From Falsibacillus pallidus (lineage in GTDB: Bacteria > Bacillota > Bacilli > Bacillales > DSM-25281), in NCBI RefSeq assembly GCF_003350505.1, contig NZ_QQAY01000002.1, positions 492,276 to 556,275 of the forward strand: 64,000 nt of DNA, in the 5' to 3' direction. Positions 56,593 through 64,000 of this stretch are shown one piece after another. Numbering within the stretch: the first letter of the stretch is position 1; the number at the start of each line of letters is the position of its first letter. The notes below the pieces were generated by a model. That model saw only the letters and a list, made by a program, of their open reading frames with translations, was not told where the DNA came from and did no database searches. A program made the translations under genes and the position numbers.

Positions 56593-57793
56593 GGTTCGCC
56601 TCCTGAACATTAATATGGTTCCTCGTCAAACCCGAGTTATTTATTTTCATCTCCACTTTTACATCAACAGCTGCATTCTTATAAATTTCTCCCCAATGAT
56701 CTCTTTCTTTTTTCCAATACTCAGAATCACTTTTACGTAAAGATGAGTTGAAAGCTAAGAAGTCCGTTTCATGTGATTGAGTATCTTTAATTAATTCTTT
56801 TAAATTCTTTTTCACTTTTTTCTCCATGATTTTTTCAATTTTTTTATAATCTTCATCCGTACTTAAAGTGATTTTAGGGCAAGCATTGCTGTCAACATTC
56901 CCCTCCATATAAGTATTGACTTGAAGCAAAACCTTACCATTCTTTCTTACTGCTTTTAATTTAGATTTCGAATAATTCACTTTTATGGTGAAATGTTTAT
57001 TTTCACTGCATTTATGAGAGAGAATTGTCTCTTTTAATTCATTTCTAAGTATCAGGGTCGATCTGGCTTTTTCATTATCAATCCAATAAGCCAGCTTCCC
57101 TTCTCTATCAAATACAGCAATCCCTTCTACCTCACTGGTCAATGGGGATGCCTGATCAATATTTTCCTTGGTGCTGGCAAAATTATTGTCCTTCGGCGCT
57201 GTAGCTCCCCCTACAATTGCCGCTGTATTCCCGTCCTCAAATGACTTGATCAGCTGATAAAGCTCAACATTCGCGGTTTCTCCAAACAGGTCATGTGCAT
57301 TTCTAATTTTCCCGATAAGTGAAACAACGGGAATACTCGTCAACGTAGTAAGTGTATTTAAAACGTCGAATGCCTTTTCCCCCTTAGCAACTAAAATGGG
57401 AGTATTCTGCCTGACTTCTGCGTCGCGTTCAAATGTGTCCAGCACCTCAAGAATCCCTTTTTCAGCAAGCGCCTGTCCCATGACAATCATGGATAGATGT
57501 GCATAGAAGTTTGGCCTGGATATTTTAGTAGTGGCTTTTTGCAGGGCATCCACAACCGTTTTCCCTGTCCCCACCACATTGATGATTGGAACAACCTTCT
57601 GGCCGGATGAATTGCCTCCTGCAGTAAAAATAGCGCTGGGGTTCACGATCTGCAGCGTGATTTGATAGGTTTCTTCACCAAGTAAATCAATGCCGATACC
57701 CACGATGATCGACATTTCGTTTAGCTCATGCTGGCTCCCGCATCCAGCCACCAGCGTTGAAATTATCAATAGCACCAGTATCTGCTTTTTCAT
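56585..57793 (-). CDS. spore germination lipoprotein (GerAC/GerKC, Ger(x)C family)
   Basis: A 402-residue lipoprotein with a signal peptide and lipobox VAGC (lipid-modified C18), then the three-domain Ger(x)C fold: ELNEMSIIVGIGIDLLGEETYQITLQIVNPSA, RPNFYAHLSMIVMGQALAEKGI and LDTFERDAEVRQNTPILVAKGEKAFDVL. C subunit of a germinant receptor, attached to the outer face of the inner spore membrane. It overlaps the A-subunit stop by 4 nt. Confidence 0.95.
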   Translation of the reverse strand: MKKQILVLLIISTLVAGCGSQHELNEMSIIVGIGIDLLGEETYQITLQIVNPSAIFTAGGNSSGQKVVPIINVVGTGKTVVDALQKATTKISRPNFYAHLSMIVMGQALAEKGILEVLDTFERDAEVRQNTPILVAKGEKAFDVLNTLTTLTSIPVVSLIGKIRNAHDLFGETANVELYQLIKSFEDGNTAAIVGGATAPKDNNFASTKENIDQASPLTSEVEGIAVFDREGKLAYWIDNEKARSTLILRNELKETILSHKCSENKHFTIKVNYSKSKLKAVRKNGKVLLQVNTYMEGNVDSNACPKITLSTDEDYKKIEKIMEKKVKKNLKELIKDTQSHETDFLAFNSSLRKSDSEYWKKERDHWGEIYKNAAVDVKVEMKINNSGLTRNHINVQEANHD

Positions 57794-59208
57794 TTTGCAT
57801 CCCTAATTTCCATCATTTTATCTTTTTTTGAAAGCTGATTATCAAGGCCCCGTAAATATGGCCGTCCCATAGATGTAATCGTAAGTAGATGTCCACACAG
57901 CATCATCAAACCAAGCAATAACCCATAAAATCCGATAAAATAAGACACACCCATGAATATAAACCTTAAAATCCTTGCAGAAATGGCCAGATTATAGTTC
58001 GGCATTGTAAAACTTGAAATGGCAGTGATTGAAACTACGATTACGACAGCTGTCGAGACAAGCCCCGCTTCAACAGCGGATTGTCCGATGACCAATGCTC
58101 CCACGATGGAGACAGCCTGGCCAATAGCCCTTGGCATCCTGACACCTGCCTCCCTCAAAATCTCATAGATAAATTCCATCAGGAATGTTTCGATAATGAC
58201 CGGGAAAGGAATCCCTTCGCGCTGGGCATACAGACTGATTAATAATGGAGTCGGAATCATAGCATGGTGGTGTGTGATCAATCCGACATAAATGGCAGGT
58301 GCAAGCAGAGATAGAAAAAACCCGACAAACCTTAATGTCTGAAGAAGAAAAGATATATTAAAGTTATGATAGTAATCTTCAGGTGATTGGAAGAATTGAT
58401 AGAATGTAACAGGACATATCAAAACAAACGGAGTATTGTCGACAAACACAGCAATTTTTCCCATTAGGATATTACTGGCAACCTCATCCGGCCTCTCAGT
58501 ATTCATGATGGTAGGAAAGATCGTTTTTTGATTGTCCTGTATCATTTTTTCAATATAACCCGACTCTAGTATTAAACTCGCACTCCCTTCAGATATCCTT
58601 GTCCGGATTTTTTCTAAACATTCGTAATCCACCTGATCGGCCAAATACATCAGTTCAATATTGGCTTTGGACTTTTCTCCGGATTGGAATCTCTCAAGAC
58701 GAAGTTGTTCATTTTTTATTCTTTTCCTAACAAGGGCTGTGTTGATTCTAATGGATTCCACAAAAGCATCTTTCGGCCCGCGGATGACTGTTTGGGATGT
58801 TGGCTCCGTTACTTGTCTTCCTTCTGTTTTTAGTGTACTTACCTTTAGAACCATTTCCCTTCCTTCAAACAGAATGATCGTGTCGCCTTCAAGCATGGAG
58901 ATAGTTAATTTATGAAAATCCTTTTCATATTCCTTGTGCTCGATATTCATTCCATGATCGCCGATTTTTCCGATTACCTCATCCATGGAGTCCATTGACT
59001 GAAGCTCAGGGCTCCTAAATAATTCCACAACCCCATTGCCATCAGAGATACCGTCGATCCTGAGCAATACGATGTGAAAACAATGCCCGCCTTTATTAAA
59101 TTCCTTATGCATCACCAGTAAATCAGCAGAAAAGCCAAGTGCTTCTTGAATACGGGTGTATTTTTCCTGTAATGTCGTCCCTGATAATTTTCCTTTGTCA
59201 CGTTTCAT
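57790..59208 (-). CDS. spore germination protein A subunit (GerAA/GerKA family)
   Basis: A 472-residue protein with a hydrophilic N-terminal half and about five C-terminal membrane helices. Family landmarks are visible (DGISDGNGVVELFRSPEL-type strand, VIRGPKDAFVESIRINTALVRKRIKN, SILMGKIAVFVDNTPFVLICPVTFYQFFQSPEDYY, PTPLLISLYAQREGIPFPVIIETFLMEFIYEILREAGVRMP, QAVSIVGALVIGQSAVEAGLVS). First gene of the ger operon. The ATG at 59208 follows GGCGAGG; an ATG 12 codons earlier is also in frame. Confidence 0.94.
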   Translation of the reverse strand: MKRDKGKLSGTTLQEKYTRIQEALGFSADLLVMHKEFNKGGHCFHIVLLRIDGISDGNGVVELFRSPELQSMDSMDEVIGKIGDHGMNIEHKEYEKDFHKLTISMLEGDTIILFEGREMVLKVSTLKTEGRQVTEPTSQTVIRGPKDAFVESIRINTALVRKRIKNEQLRLERFQSGEKSKANIELMYLADQVDYECLEKIRTRISEGSASLILESGYIEKMIQDNQKTIFPTIMNTERPDEVASNILMGKIAVFVDNTPFVLICPVTFYQFFQSPEDYYHNFNISFLLQTLRFVGFFLSLLAPAIYVGLITHHHAMIPTPLLISLYAQREGIPFPVIIETFLMEFIYEILREAGVRMPRAIGQAVSIVGALVIGQSAVEAGLVSTAVVIVVSITAISSFTMPNYNLAISARILRFIFMGVSYFIGFYGLLLGLMMLCGHLLTITSMGRPYLRGLDNQLSKKDKMMEIRDAK

Positions 59209-59293
59209 CGGAATAACCTCGCCCTTCTTATTCCTCCTTAACATTTCCAAGATTCTCTAATATTATTTCATCAAATCTAACTGTCTTTATACA

Positions 59294-59325
59294 TAAAAAA
59301 AGCCTGGAAAGTTAATTCCAGGCTG
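59294..59325 (-). terminator. terminator after the hut operon
   Basis: AGCCTGG / CCAGGCT stem with a T run on the minus strand, 7 nt beyond the hutG stop. Confidence 0.9.
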
Positions 59326-59331
59326 GGATCT

Positions 59332-60330
59332 TCATATTTTTCTTTTGGCAAATCCGGATAGAAAAGATAAGAAAACGTGTATGCCCGCCTTTACGGTAGG
59401 CTGTGCCGGGTGGTCCTTTGTAGGATCAAGGCAGACGATATCCATTGATTTGACTTTTTCATGCAGACCGGCAGCAAAGACAGCTTGAAAAAGTTCATGC
59501 GTCGTCATTCCCCCAGGGGTAGATGCAGGGACTCCGGGAGCATACGCAATATCCAGGACATCCATATCCACGGTTAGATGAATGTGGTCAACATTTTCAC
59601 CAAGAGTTTCAAGTGCCCTTTTCACTGCATTTACCACACCTTGATCACGCGCCTTGCTTAGTGTTGTATAGTTGACTCCATAAACTTTGGCGGATTCGAC
59701 CAGGCTCTTCCCATTAAAGAAACCGTGGAGCCCGATATTATGGACATTTGTTCCTTCGATGGTGCCGCTCTCAATTAAATTGCGTATGGGGGTCCCATTA
59801 GTAGGACCATGATCCTTGAGATCCCTCAAATCAAAATGAGTATCCAGCTGAAGAATTCCTATCGTTTCGTTCTTCTTTGCATTTTTAATCCCCTTCACGA
59901 CCATTGCAGTTATGGAATGGTCCCCTCCGATGGCCGTTATCATCGATTGGGGAAATTTATCAGTGAGGTTTTCCATTGATTGGACGATATTTGAATGACT
60001 AAGGGATATGTCCGTGAAATGCATATCCACATTCCCTGCGTCCAATACTGTTAACTCCTCAAGATCTACCTCTTCATCCAAGTTGTAAGTAGAGAACCCT
60101 TTCCATCCTCTTCGGAATGCATCCGGGAATTCCGAAGCCCCTGATACACTGATGGAGGATCGGGATAACGGGATTCCAAACATGACGACGTCCCATTCCT
60201 CCTCAGGTTCAATCTCAACTGCTTCTTGAATTGGAATGATCCACTCGTTCATTTTCCCTTCCTTTACATTTCCTTTTGTCCAAACAAAGGAAGGAGGGGA
60301 TAAGGGAGAATTTTTTAGGTCCTTTTGCAT
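59332..60330 (-). CDS. hutG: formimidoylglutamase HutG
   Basis: A 332-residue ureohydrolase (arginase/agmatinase fold). Binuclear manganese motifs are intact: AIGGDHSITAMVV, LQLDTHFDLRD and LTVDMDVLDIAYAPGVPASTPGG. It hydrolyses N-formimino-glutamate to glutamate and formamide in histidine catabolism. Its start overlaps the end of hutI by 16 nt, and a terminator follows. Confidence 0.93.
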   Translation of the reverse strand: MQKDLKNSPLSPPSFVWTKGNVKEGKMNEWIIPIQEAVEIEPEEEWDVVMFGIPLSRSSISVSGASEFPDAFRRGWKGFSTYNLDEEVDLEELTVLDAGNVDMHFTDISLSHSNIVQSMENLTDKFPQSMITAIGGDHSITAMVVKGIKNAKKNETIGILQLDTHFDLRDLKDHGPTNGTPIRNLIESGTIEGTNVHNIGLHGFFNGKSLVESAKVYGVNYTTLSKARDQGVVNAVKRALETLGENVDHIHLTVDMDVLDIAYAPGVPASTPGGMTTHELFQAVFAAGLHEKVKSMDIVCLDPTKDHPAQPTVKAGIHVFLSFLSGFAKRKI

Positions 60331-61601
60331 ATCAGCCCATCCTTTACAACAATTTCTCCATTCTTAATGACGGTATCAGTATGATTCATCCCGTAATGAT
60401 AGGAGAGTTTCATATAATTAGGAACATTCATGATGGTTAGATCCGCTTTTTTCCCAGTTTCAATGCTTCCGATTTCATGCCCCCTGTTTATGGCATGGGC
60501 TGCATTGATTGTAGCCGCTGAGATGGCTTCTGCAGGAGTAAGCCCCATTTTTAAAGAAGCCAAGTTCATGATGAACGGCAGGGAAACAGAGGGAGAAGAA
60601 CCTGGATTGCAATCTGTTGATAATGCGATGGACATTCCCATGTCAATCATTTTTCTTCCCGCAGCGAATTCCGCCATCAAGAAAAAGGCAGTACCAGGCA
60701 GTAGAACGCCGATTACATCATTCTCTGCCATCCTTTTGATCCCTTCGTCAGAAGCTTTTAAAAGATGATCGGCAGAAATGGCTCCGACTTCGGCTGCAAG
60801 CTCTGCTCCTTCATACGGTTCAATTTCATCTGCGTGGATTTTAGGGATGAGGCCTAATTTTTTGCCGGCCAAAAGGATTTTCTTGGACTGTTCTGGAGTA
60901 AATACGCCTCTTTCACAGAAGACATCATTGAATTCAGCAAGTTTGCCTTCGGAAACCTTCGGAAGCATCTCTTCAATGATTAGATCTACGAACGCATCAG
61001 GATTCTTTTTGTATTCAGCAGGGATGGCATGAGCACCCATAAACGTACTGACGATATCGATTGGATGCATTTTGTTCAGTTCCTGTGCTGCCAACAGCTG
61101 CTTTCTTTCCGTTTCCCAGTCCAGCCCGTATCCGCTCTTCGCTTCGATTGTAGTTACACCATGCAGCAAAAATGAATCAAGTCTTTTCTTTGATTGCTCG
61201 ATTAATTCATCCATGCTGGCTTCTCTCGTTTTTCCCGTAGTAGCATGGATTCCTCCCCCGTTATTCATGATTTCCATATAGGTTGAACCGTTCAGCCTCA
61301 TGTTGTATTCCTCTTCCCTGCTGCCGGCATAAACCACATGGGTATGAGGGTCTACCAAGCCAGGTAGAACAATTTTTCCTCTTGCATCGATTATTTCAGC
61401 TTCTTTCATGAGCTCACCATAGACAGAAGCCAGTTCTTCTTCCGTTCCAACTCCGGCAATTTTCCCTTCATTTATGAAGACGCATCCATTTTTGAGGATT
61501 TGAAGATCATTCATCTTTCCTTTTTTTAACGGCCCCTTTGAAGAACCTTTCAGAGTGATTACCTGCTCCGCATTTTTGATAATTAATGGCTTCGTTTCCA
61601 T
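60315..61601 (-). CDS. hutI: imidazolonepropionase HutI
   Basis: A 428-residue metal-dependent amidohydrolase. Landmarks: KIVLPGLVDPHTHVVYAGSREEEYNMRLNG, TTIEAKSGYGLDWETE, KIHADEIEPYEGAELAAEVGAISADHL and ALSTDCNPGSSPSVSLPFIMNLA. It opens 4-imidazolone-5-propionate to formiminoglutamate. It lies 12 nt after hutU. Confidence 0.96.
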   Translation of the reverse strand: METKPLIIKNAEQVITLKGSSKGPLKKGKMNDLQILKNGCVFINEGKIAGVGTEEELASVYGELMKEAEIIDARGKIVLPGLVDPHTHVVYAGSREEEYNMRLNGSTYMEIMNNGGGIHATTGKTREASMDELIEQSKKRLDSFLLHGVTTIEAKSGYGLDWETERKQLLAAQELNKMHPIDIVSTFMGAHAIPAEYKKNPDAFVDLIIEEMLPKVSEGKLAEFNDVFCERGVFTPEQSKKILLAGKKLGLIPKIHADEIEPYEGAELAAEVGAISADHLLKASDEGIKRMAENDVIGVLLPGTAFFLMAEFAAGRKMIDMGMSIALSTDCNPGSSPSVSLPFIMNLASLKMGLTPAEAISAATINAAHAINRGHEIGSIETGKKADLTIMNVPNYMKLSYHYGMNHTDTVIKNGEIVVKDGLICKRT

Positions 61602-61613
61602 GTCAATTCCTCC

Positions 61614-63275
61614 TCATTTCTTCATCATAGGAATATGGATGCCGTGTTTTTCTGCTGTTTTTTCAGCCAGTTCATATCCTGCATCGACATGGCGTACGAC
61701 TCCCATACCCGGATCGGTGGTCAATACCCTCTCAAGCCTCTTTTCAGCCTCTTTTGTACCATCAGCGACGATCACCATTCCGGCATGCAGGGAATATCCC
61801 ATTCCCACTCCACCCCCATGATGGACCGACACCCAGCTTGCTCCTCCAACAGCATTAATTAAAGCATTCAATATCGGCCAGTCGGCAACCGCATCACTTC
61901 CGTCTCTCATCCCTTCTGTTTCTCTGTTAGGTGAAGCAACAGATCCTGAGTCAAGATGGTCCCTGCCGATGACAATCGGGGCCTTCAGCTCTCCACTTGC
62001 AACCATGTCGTTTATGATTTTCCCGAACTTTGCCCTCTCTCCATATCCCAGCCAGCAAATTCTGGATGGAAGTCCTTGGAACTGAATTTTTTCCTGTGCC
62101 AAGCGGATCCATTTGCAAAGTGATTCATTCTCTTTAAATTCATTTAAGATGACTTCATCTGTCTTTCTGATATCTTCTGGATCACCCGACAGCGCTACCC
62201 ATCTGAATGGACCTTTTCCTTCACAGAACTGAGGGCGGATATACGCCGGGACAAATCCCGGAAAATCGAATGCATTTTGGACGTCTTCATCTTTTGCGAC
62301 CTGTCTGATATTATTTCCGTAATCAAATGTGATAGAGCCTTTTTCCTGCATGAGAAGCATCGCCTTCACATGGTTGGCCATGCTCCGTTTAGCTTTTCGG
62401 ACAAAAGCTGCAGAATCCTCCACTCTCATTTTATTTGCTTCACCCAAGGACATCCCTTCCGGAAGATACCCATTTAAAGGATCATGGGCAGAAGTTTGGT
62501 CGGTCAATACATCAGGTATGAAACCTTTTTCGATCATTTCCGGCAGCACTTCCGCTGCATTTCCTAACAAACCAATGGATAATGGCTTCCCTGCTTTCTT
62601 TGCCTCCTTGGCCAAAGAGATGGCTTCATCCAACGAATTTGTCTGTACATCCAGATATCTTGTCTCAATCCGTCTTTGGATTCTTTCTGGATCCACTTCA
62701 ATCGCTATGCAGACTCCCTCATTCATTGTTACTGCAAGGGGCTGTGCTCCTCCCATTCCCCCAAGTCCGGCTGTTACCGTGATGGTCTGCTTCAGGCTCC
62801 CTCCAAAATGCTGTCTCGCCAATTCAGCAAACGTTTCATATGTCCCTTGAACGATTCCCTGGCTTCCAATATAGATCCAGCTTCCTGCAGTCATTTGCCC
62901 GTACATCATTAACCCTTTTTGATCAAGTTCATGGAACGTTTCCCAATTCGCCCAAGCTGGAACTAAATTTGAATTTGCAATCAGTACCCGTGGTGCATCT
63001 TCATGAGTTCTAAAAACAGCTACGGGCTTTCCCGATTGGACAAGGAGTGTCTCATCATTTTCAAGATCCTTTAATGTTCTTACAATCGCATCATAGGATT
63101 CCCAATTGCGTGCAGCTTTGCCTATTCCTCCATAAACGACTAAATCCTCTGGCCTTTCTGCGACATCTTTATTTAAATTGTTGGCGAGCATCCTCAATGC
63201 TGCTTCTTGGACCCACCCTTTAGTGTGGAGTTCTGTGCCGGTAATTCCTTCAACGATTCTTTTATCTGTCTTCAT
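61614..63275 (-). CDS. hutU: urocanate hydratase HutU
   Basis: A 553-residue NAD-dependent urocanase. Landmarks: [55 protein letters not shown], and [19 protein letters not shown] carrying the active-site cysteine region. First gene of the hutU-hutI-hutG cluster. The histidase gene hutH and regulator hutP, which precede it in B. subtilis, are not upstream here. Confidence 0.96.
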   Translation of the reverse strand: MKTDKRIVEGITGTELHTKGWVQEAALRMLANNLNKDVAERPEDLVVYGGIGKAARNWESYDAIVRTLKDLENDETLLVQSGKPVAVFRTHEDAPRVLIANSNLVPAWANWETFHELDQKGLMMYGQMTAGSWIYIGSQGIVQGTYETFAELARQHFGGSLKQTITVTAGLGGMGGAQPLAVTMNEGVCIAIEVDPERIQRRIETRYLDVQTNSLDEAISLAKEAKKAGKPLSIGLLGNAAEVLPEMIEKGFIPDVLTDQTSAHDPLNGYLPEGMSLGEANKMRVEDSAAFVRKAKRSMANHVKAMLLMQEKGSITFDYGNNIRQVAKDEDVQNAFDFPGFVPAYIRPQFCEGKGPFRWVALSGDPEDIRKTDEVILNEFKENESLCKWIRLAQEKIQFQGLPSRICWLGYGERAKFGKIINDMVASGELKAPIVIGRDHLDSGSVASPNRETEGMRDGSDAVADWPILNALINAVGGASWVSVHHGGGVGMGYSLHAGMVIVADGTKEAEKRLERVLTTDPGMGVVRHVDAGYELAEKTAEKHGIHIPMMKK

Positions 63276-63337
63276 ATTTTCACTTCCTAATTATGATTTT
63301 CTTTCATTATAGGTGGGAAAGTATGAGATATGATTTG

Positions 63338-63444
63338 TTATATTTTTTGAATATTTATATTTTTCTTATATTTATTTCGAGGAATTAACGTTATATTTGC
63401 TAAAACTTATAATAATGTTACCTTAAGTTTCTCTATTTATATTT
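63338..63444. repeat. array of five TTATATTT motifs in the hutU/M50 intergenic region
   Basis: Copies start at 63338, 63355, 63366, 63391 and 63437 on the plus strand. The region is very AT-rich, so the array may be chance, or a set of binding sites for an activator or bending protein between two divergent genes. Confidence 0.4.
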
Positions 63445-63573
63445 TTGTTATAAAGTAAAATTTGGCAACCGACTAATCTGAGTAAATAGTATGAGAGTAA
63501 TTGAAAGAATAAGTGGTAGAAGTGAACGAAGAGGATATTGAATAAGGCAAACGCCTATATGGGAGGTTCTAGA

Positions 63574-64000
63574 TTGTTTACTTTAGATGATATGTGGATG
63601 TTCTTTCTTGCTTTTTTCCTGACGCTTCCAATTGTAACCATCGTCCATGAATTGGGCCATGTGCTCGCAGCGAGGCTTTTTGGAGCAAAAATCAAGTTTA
63701 CACTGGGAACAGGGAAGACACTTTTTAAAATAGGAGTAATTGAAGTAAAGAGATTATATTTCATGGAAGGATGGTGCCAATACGAGGAATTGACTTTTAA
63801 TACGAAATGGACGCACGCTATCATCTATTTAGCTGGCAGCTTATTTAATCTAGCAGCTATTCTAATAGTGAATTCATTGATTTATGCCGGGATATTCCAT
63901 GTGCACATCTTCTTCTATCAATTTGTCTATTTCTCCGTTTATTTTATTTTCTTTTCACTCTTCCCATTCAGAACCGGTGATGGGAGGCCTAGTGATGGGC
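63574..64000 (+). CDS. M50-family site-2-type metalloprotease (partial)
   Basis: The first 142 codons of a gene running off the window end. A first membrane helix carries the zinc motif HELGH at residues 25-29 (TIVHELGHVLAARLFGAKI), further helices follow, and GDGRPSDG near the window end fits the second metal-binding motif region. M50 proteases cut substrates within membranes; related ones (SpoIVFB, RasP) act in sporulation or stress signalling. The start is a TTG at 63574 with GGGAGG 7 nt upstream. It is divergent from hutU. Confidence 0.85.
   Translation, partial: MFTLDDMWMFFLAFFLTLPIVTIVHELGHVLAARLFGAKIKFTLGTGKTLFKIGVIEVKRLYFMEGWCQYEELTFNTKWTHAIIYLAGSLFNLAAILIVNSLIYAGIFHVHIFFYQFVYFSVYFIFFSLFPFRTGDGRPSDG

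Noticed and set aside
59251-59293. sigma-G promoter before the ger operon
   Set aside because: A GTATA sequence exists but no CATNNTA element occurs at the right distance; the match is too weak to list.

Overview
The window comes from a low-GC, endospore-forming Bacillaceae genome. Evidence includes a spore-germinant receptor operon (gerAA-AC-AB type), a sigma-G-like promoter, an Spo0M-like protein, Bacillus-type SAM and lysine riboswitches, strong Shine-Dalgarno sequences with frequent TTG/GTG starts, and a gas-vesicle cluster with the gene order known from Priestia (Bacillus) megaterium. Most genes are on the minus strand. No rRNA, tRNA, CRISPR array, prophage or transposase gene was seen.

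Layout. 1-5.5 kb: partial EamA transporter, a small mobile repeat (MITE), DedA protein, a small basic protein, a carboxylesterase behind a SAM-I riboswitch, a yitY-like FAD oxidoreductase coupled to a half-size MFS protein, and a short Spo0M-like protein. 5.6-10.9 kb: purine (xanthine) dehydrogenase operon pucA-B-D-C-E. 11-20.7 kb: a tellurite/general-stress (Ter) operon with three TerD proteins, TerC, a three-gene biosynthetic module (C-C bond lyase, phosphoribosyltransferase-TRSP, phosphoribosyltransferase-PELOTA), YceG and TelA/YceH, preceded by a good ECF-sigma promoter. 20.7-24.4 kb: DUF1206 membrane protein, LCP cell-wall ligase, a 50-residue protein with a forespore-type promoter, and a sigma factor/ClpP-paralogue pair. 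24.5-34.6 kb: a complete reductive pyrimidine-degradation cluster (beta-ureidopropionase, PreT, PreA, dihydropyrimidinase, NCS1 permease, semialdehyde dehydrogenase, class III aminotransferase), with a second MITE copy between preT and preA.

34.9-46.3 kb: a three-gene proline operon without a T-box (proHJA-like), a lysine permease behind a lysine riboswitch, a monooxygenase/helical-protein pair, MsrA, a CorA transporter with an unidentified structured leader, a glycosyltransferase, an esterase and a nitronate-monooxygenase-like protein. 46.3-52.8 kb: gas-vesicle operon gvpP-Q-B-R-N-F-G-L-S-K-J-T-U with only one major structural gene. 53-59.2 kb: CvfB/YitL, a methyltransferase, a small membrane protein and a ger operon. 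59.3-63.3 kb: histidine catabolism hutU-I-G without hutH or hutP. The window ends inside an M50 metalloprotease gene.

The strongest unusual signals are: (i) two copies of a MITE of about 170 bp with perfect 8-bp target duplications and ISL3-like ends; (ii) the nucleoside-like-metabolite module inside the Ter operon; (iii) the sigma factor ending in -MMAA beside a ClpP paralogue; (iv) an orphan structured leader with a Shine-Dalgarno-sequestering hairpin before corA; (v) a SAM riboswitch driving a carboxylesterase; (vi) a hexapeptide repeat tail on GvpQ. All calls come from reading the sequence by eye; no database search was run.
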